Source: Azospirillum lipoferum 4B
GTDB lineage: Bacteria; Pseudomonadota; Alphaproteobacteria; Azospirillales; Azospirillaceae
Direction: 5' to 3'
Length of the DNA stretch: 64,000 nucleotides
NCBI RefSeq assembly: GCF_000283655.1
Contig: NC_016588.1
Coordinates: forward strand, 62,001-126,000
Position numbers and translations under genes: made by a program. Position 1 is the stretch's first letter. Every line of letters starts with the position of its first letter. The notes beneath the pieces are model-generated. The model was not told where the DNA came from. It did no database searches and worked only from the letters and a program-made list of their open reading frames with translations. Below are positions 60,485-64,000 of the stretch, piece by piece.

Positions 60485-61742
60485 GGCGAAATCGTGATGC
60501 CAAGCAGGGGATGTGAGTGGGTGTGAGGCTGCGGACCGGAATCCCGGCCTGTTCCAATGCCGCGACCTGCCGATCCAACCACAGGTAATGCAGCATGACC
60601 TCCCGCTGATCATAGGGTAGGAACACCAGTTTGGCCCGCTGTTCCCAGTCACGGCGGTCCTGATTCTTGCTTCCGGCGGCGTGTGCCCAATCCAATGCCT
60701 CGACATCCCAGCGCCGCCCGTCGCAGCCCATCAGGATCACTTGACCACCACCGCGGGCAAAAAGCCGAGCCAGCGGCAGCATCAGGGTCGTCAGCACATT
60801 GTTGGTCGGATTTAGCCAGTATTCCTGCCACAGGTCGCCATCGACCTGCCGCTCCACCGTCAGCGGGATCCCAAGCAGACGGTGATGCTGCACCTCCGGT
60901 AGCAGATCCTCCAGAAAAGGGACGTAGGCGGCCGGAGTGACCAGGATCAGCCTGTCGAACCGAGTCATGGTGGCGACAAGGGCTTGACGGAAGCCGGCTG
61001 TCCAGCAACGCGCTCCAAGGAGGTCGTCGTCGTAGATCGCAAGGATGTCCGGGGACAGCGTCTCCAGGAAACTGGTCTTGAAGACGATGTTGTTGCAAAC
61101 GATGGTTAGGCTTCCGGGAGGAGGCGGAGGGGTTTGATCGATCGACGGTCCCATACCGATCAGGAAAACCTCGCGCGCCTGGCCAAAACGCCGGCAGATT
61201 GCTTCGAAGCGTGACTGTGATCGTCGGATATGCTGGATGCGGCGGGTGTCGGCCTGCCAAGCGGCCAGAAGAAAATCTGCGGTGGCGAAAAAGGCGAAAT
61301 CCAGCGAGGCGTTGCCTCCGGCTGGTCGAACCGAAGCAGGCCCAAGCTCCAGGCTGCGCCCGCCATTCGCCAACTCCTTCGCCTCGTCCAGCCTGTCCGG
61401 ATCAGGTTTCCAGATCAACACCTGCCGAGGTCCGGGCGGCGACGGGACTGCGCTTTGAGGATACACATGCAGCTTGCCGCGCCAGCGACCGAGCAAAGGC
61501 AAAACGGCCGGGTCCGTGGCAGCGTCGAGTTTCCCACCACCGTCCGCAAGAGTTTCGGCCAGCCCCGGATCGGGTTGGAAGTCGCATGTAAAGATGACGG
61601 AGGAGATCAGCGTGCTGACGCCCCGATAGTGCCAGGCAAGCTCGATGAAACACCGCCGCAGGCAGTCCGGATCCGGGAATGGCGGATGGAAAAGCAACTG
61701 CATGCCGTCGGAAGCTGACGGAAGGGCCGGCGGACTGCTCAT
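60477..61742 (-). CDS. DUF115/MAF-like candidate glycan transferase
   Basis: 421 residues, ATG 61742. The N-terminal 190 residues are an alpha/beta region (VYPQSAVPSPPGPRQVLIWK). From about 196, EVFLIGMGPSIDQ, LTIVCNNIVFK, ILAIYDDDLLG and VILMGCDGRRWDVEA follow the order of the DUF115/MAF_flag10 domain, including the G-x-G-P-S loop also seen in GT42 sialyltransferases. MAF proteins transfer pseudaminic or legionaminic acid to flagellin, so this is the best candidate in the window for the final transfer of the CMP-sugar. Function not shown. It overlaps the next gene. Confidence 0.65.
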   Translation of the reverse strand: MSSPPALPSASDGMQLLFHPPFPDPDCLRRCFIELAWHYRGVSTLISSVIFTCDFQPDPGLAETLADGGGKLDAATDPAVLPLLGRWRGKLHVYPQSAVPSPPGPRQVLIWKPDPDRLDEAKELANGGRSLELGPASVRPAGGNASLDFAFFATADFLLAAWQADTRRIQHIRRSQSRFEAICRRFGQAREVFLIGMGPSIDQTPPPPPGSLTIVCNNIVFKTSFLETLSPDILAIYDDDLLGARCWTAGFRQALVATMTRFDRLILVTPAAYVPFLEDLLPEVQHHRLLGIPLTVERQVDGDLWQEYWLNPTNNVLTTLMLPLARLFARGGGQVILMGCDGRRWDVEALDWAHAAGSKNQDRRDWEQRAKLVFLPYDQREVMLHYLWLDRQVAALEQAGIPVRSLTPTHIPCLASRFRHG

Positions 61743-61751
61743 GGGCGTGGA

Positions 61752-62504
61752 TCAATCCGTCAGCTTCAGGCGCCGCAGATACCCTCCACGGTTCGACGTC
61801 ATCACCAGCTTGTCGTCGATCTCGGTGTCGACGGCAAAATCCTGGCACTCCGCAAGAAACGCGTTTCGGGCGGTCAGCGGGCTGTTGCCCGGCCCCCAGG
61901 GACGGGGCCTACGGGGGGGCGGGACGATATGGTCGGCAATGGTGTCGCACACCACCAGATACTGCCCAGGCGTAACAAGCGGGGCGTACAGGCGGAGTTC
62001 GGCCAGGACATGGTCGTGCGAGTGGTTGCTGTCGAGAACCACCATGACCCTGTCGTCCGGAGCGATCCGGTCCTGCAGCCGTGTAACCACCTCCGGATCG
62101 GTGGACGATCCATCGATAATCTCGAGATCCGCACCGAATGGATGATCGGCCAAACGCTTGCGGTTTTCGGGCCGCAGGGCGACCTCCACCCCGACCACCC
62201 GGCCGCCACCCAAAAGACGCATCATGGACGCGTAGAAGATCAGAGACCCGCCGCGTGCCACGCCGGTTTCGACGATCACTGTCGGACGGCAGTTCCAAAT
62301 GATTTCCTGCAACGCCATCACGTCGGGAGGCAACTGGATGAACGGCATCCCGAGCCAACGCCACTGGTAGCTGCTGTCGTAGTCGAAGGACCGAATCAGG
62401 ATGTCGTGGGCACGGGCAGCGAAATCGGCGTCGGCCGCCATAGCAGCGGCTTGAACCCGAACTTCACGGGAAAACTCTCGGTCCTCGTCCCAATTCTCGG
62501 TCAC
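61752..62504 (-). CDS. CmcI-like (cephalosporin hydroxylase family) protein
   Basis: 250 residues, GTG 62504. FDYDSSYQWRWLGMPFIQLP, VIVETGVARGGSLIFYASMM (the glycine loop of a Rossmann fold), VVGVEVALRPENRKRLADHP, and VMVVLDSNHSHDHVLAELRL match the CmcI family. These are SAM-binding-type folds often found in polysaccharide and rhamnan clusters, where they probably methylate sugars. The conserved Asp/His pair (DSNHSHDHV) is intact. The gene ends ten bases before the DUF115-like start. Confidence 0.82.
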   Translation of the reverse strand: MTENWDEDREFSREVRVQAAAMAADADFAARAHDILIRSFDYDSSYQWRWLGMPFIQLPPDVMALQEIIWNCRPTVIVETGVARGGSLIFYASMMRLLGGGRVVGVEVALRPENRKRLADHPFGADLEIIDGSSTDPEVVTRLQDRIAPDDRVMVVLDSNHSHDHVLAELRLYAPLVTPGQYLVVCDTIADHIVPPPRRPRPWGPGNSPLTARNAFLAECQDFAVDTEIDDKLVMTSNRGGYLRRLKLTD

Positions 62505-62595
62505 GTGCCAGTCCTCTGATTCAACCTACGGCGAAGTATAGGTGTCATTTCCCGACGTGAGAAGGTTCTCCCTCCCAAGCCTTCCCCTTGCTCCA

Positions 62596-63690
62596 TCACA
62601 CCGCGAGCACCGGATAGCCGTCGGGCAGATCCACCACCTGCGGCTCCGGCATCGGCCCCAGCTCCGCCACCATGGCGCCCCAGGACCAGCCCACGCCGAA
62701 GCCGGCCATCAGCGTCTTCACCGGCCCGGCCGCCAGCTGCGCCCCCATGCTGTGGCAGATCGCCAGCGGGATGGAGGCGGAGCTGGTGTTGCCGAAGCCC
62801 TGCATGTCGATGACGAAGCGGTCGGCCGGCGCCTTGATGCGCTTGCGCAGATGCTCCAGCATGAAGGCGTTGGCCTGGTGCAGGACGAAGCGGTCGATGC
62901 CGTCGACGTCGGTGCCGGCATGCTCCATCGCCTCGCGCAAGAGCGGCGGCACGGCGCGCAGCGTGAAGGAGAACACCTCCGCCCCGTTCAGGGTCAGGCG
63001 CGAGTCGCGCTCCAACTGGGCGGCGGCCTCCTCGTCGGCGATCCGGCCGGCGGTGCCGACCGGCGGGATCAGGCAATGGCGCTTGCCGCCGGCCTTGACG
63101 AAGATGTGCGGCGCGCCGGCGCCGTCGGTGCCGATCACCACCGGAATCGGCGGTGCCGCCGCGTCGACCTCCAGCGCCGTCGCGGATCCGGCATCGCCGA
63201 ACAGCGGCAGGGTGGCGCGGTCTTCGGGGTGCAGGTGGCGGGTCGGATTGTCGCCGCACAGCACCAGCGCCCGTTTGGCCGTCGACCCGCCCAGCAGCTT
63301 CGCCGCGATCCACAGGCCGTAGACATAGCCCGAGCAGCCGAGCGGCACGTCGAAGGCCGCCGCACTGGTCGGCAGCCCCAGCCGGTGCTGCATGATGCAG
63401 GCGGTGGCCGGCAGCACGTAATCGGCATCCTGCGAGACGAAGACCAGCACCTCCACCGTCGCCGGGTCCCAGCCCAGCTGCTGCATCAGCCCTTCCGCCG
63501 CGGCGAGGCAGAGGTCGGACGCGCAATAGGGCGGCGGCAGCACGCGGCGTTCCTGCACGCCGATGGTGGCGGCCAGCTTCTTCGCCTCCTCCACCGTGAA
63601 CATGCCCGGATCCTCGACGAAGGAATGGCGCTGGGGCGGCACCACCGCGCGCAGGCCGGCGATCCGGATGCCGTCGATGATGGCTTTCAT
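62596..63690 (-). CDS. 3-oxoacyl-ACP synthase III-like enzyme
   Basis: 364 residues from ATG 63690 with AGGACAGGA upstream. The KAS III triad is complete: C119 in VPLGCSGYVYG, H271 in VLHQANAF and N301 in GFGNTSSASIP. The final segment GFGVGWSWGAMVAEL is also standard. It condenses a starter acyl-CoA with malonyl-ACP. No other fatty-acid gene is adjacent; such stand-alone members often lie in glycan clusters and may acylate or supply an unusual acyl group. A 91-base gap separates it from the CmcI-like gene. Confidence 0.88.
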   Translation of the reverse strand: MKAIIDGIRIAGLRAVVPPQRHSFVEDPGMFTVEEAKKLAATIGVQERRVLPPPYCASDLCLAAAEGLMQQLGWDPATVEVLVFVSQDADYVLPATACIMQHRLGLPTSAAAFDVPLGCSGYVYGLWIAAKLLGGSTAKRALVLCGDNPTRHLHPEDRATLPLFGDAGSATALEVDAAAPPIPVVIGTDGAGAPHIFVKAGGKRHCLIPPVGTAGRIADEEAAAQLERDSRLTLNGAEVFSFTLRAVPPLLREAMEHAGTDVDGIDRFVLHQANAFMLEHLRKRIKAPADRFVIDMQGFGNTSSASIPLAICHSMGAQLAAGPVKTLMAGFGVGWSWGAMVAELGPMPEPQVVDLPDGYPVLAV

Positions 63691-63817
63691 GGCAGTCCTG
63701 TCCTTCGCGTGTTCGCGGCCCCGCAAGGGCCTCTTCGGAAATCGGTGGCCGGCACCATAGCGCACAGTGACGCCGGATTGGTTTCCGGAAGATTGATTGC
63801 GGCACATGGCCCCGCCG

Positions 63818-64000
63818 TTATCGCTCCGGCTCCTTTGCGCCAAGTTCCCTTGCAGGAGGCTCCGGGATCAGGCCGACGGTCAGCCCGAAGGGCCGGGCCA
63901 GCCGCTCCAGCGTCGCCACCGTCGGGTTGGCGGCCCCGGTCTCCAGTTGCGAGACCTGCCGGGTGGTGAGGCCGAAGCTTCGCCCGAACTCCGCCTGGGT
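63818..64000 (-). CDS. Partial XRE-type helix-turn-helix protein
   Basis: The frame runs from the window edge to a TAA at 63818-63820 and shows the last 60 residues. TQAEFGRSFGLTTRQVSQLE is the HTH with its recognition helix, followed by ANPTVATLERLARPFGLTVG, the rest of the Cro/C1 domain. A short charged tail follows. Its start is outside the window. It may regulate itself or the neighbouring KAS III gene. Confidence 0.8.
   Translation of the reverse strand, partial: TQAEFGRSFGLTTRQVSQLETGAANPTVATLERLARPFGLTVGLIPEPPARELGAKEPER

Overview
The window comes from a high-GC alphaproteobacterium, most likely Azospirillum or a close Rhodospirillales relative. I infer this from base composition, codon use and the protein families present; no rRNA or tRNA is visible to confirm it. 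Almost everything that can be recognised concerns the cell surface: secreted giant proteins, their export machinery, glycosyltransferases, and the synthesis of a nonulosonic acid (sialic-acid-like sugar). I found no CRISPR array, insertion sequence, tRNA or rRNA.

Layout. (1) 1-6580: end of an unknown gene, then three glycosyltransferases carrying TPR repeats, one of them (3536-6580) with two glycosyltransferase domains. (2) 6727-9834: a serralysin-type (M10) secreted metalloprotease with a few RTX repeats and nine C-terminal ~40-residue repeats. (3) 9862-32879, mostly minus strand: a 5130-residue adhesin (DUF4347, LamG-like, autotransporter-type beta-strand repeats, Ig/cadherin-like domains, low-complexity tail), followed by a TolC-SPOR lipoprotein, a periplasmic adaptor, a GAF-like/HlyD adaptor and an M50-peptidase/HlyD membrane protein. 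A plus-strand mazEF-like toxin-antitoxin pair sits inside this block. No ABC ATPase is encoded, so this looks like an exporter built on an M50/HlyD protein instead of a classical type I transporter. (4) 32880-33845: AT-richer divergent control region. (5) 33846-40180, plus strand: phage-tail-collar protein, DUF6916-like protein, GNAT enzyme, degenerate HrpB-like helicase, TPR glycosyltransferase, methyltransferase-like protein and a glycine-zipper lipoprotein. (6) 40216-62504: a legionaminic-type nonulosonate and surface-glycan cluster. (7) 62596-64000: a KAS III enzyme and a partial XRE regulator.

How the genes work together. In region 6, a 4,6-dehydratase (LegB-like), aminotransferase (LegC-like), hydrolysing 2-epimerase (LegG/NeuC), condensing synthase (LegI/NeuB) and CMP-sugar synthetase (LegF/NeuA) form a nearly complete legionaminic-type pathway. 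The usual N-acetyltransferase is missing and a sugar N-formyltransferase sits beside the synthase, so an N-formylated product is plausible. Around this core are three Gfo/Idh/MocA oxidoreductases, an SDR, an RmlC/epimerase pair, a B12-type radical SAM enzyme, a 2-oxoglutarate oxygenase, a CmcI-like protein, a GT2 glycosyltransferase and a DUF115/MAF-like candidate transferase. A small Rossmann-like FGAG/YGAG module recurs in three of these proteins. The glycosyltransferases of region 1 may decorate the adhesin or protease next door, but that rests only on proximity.
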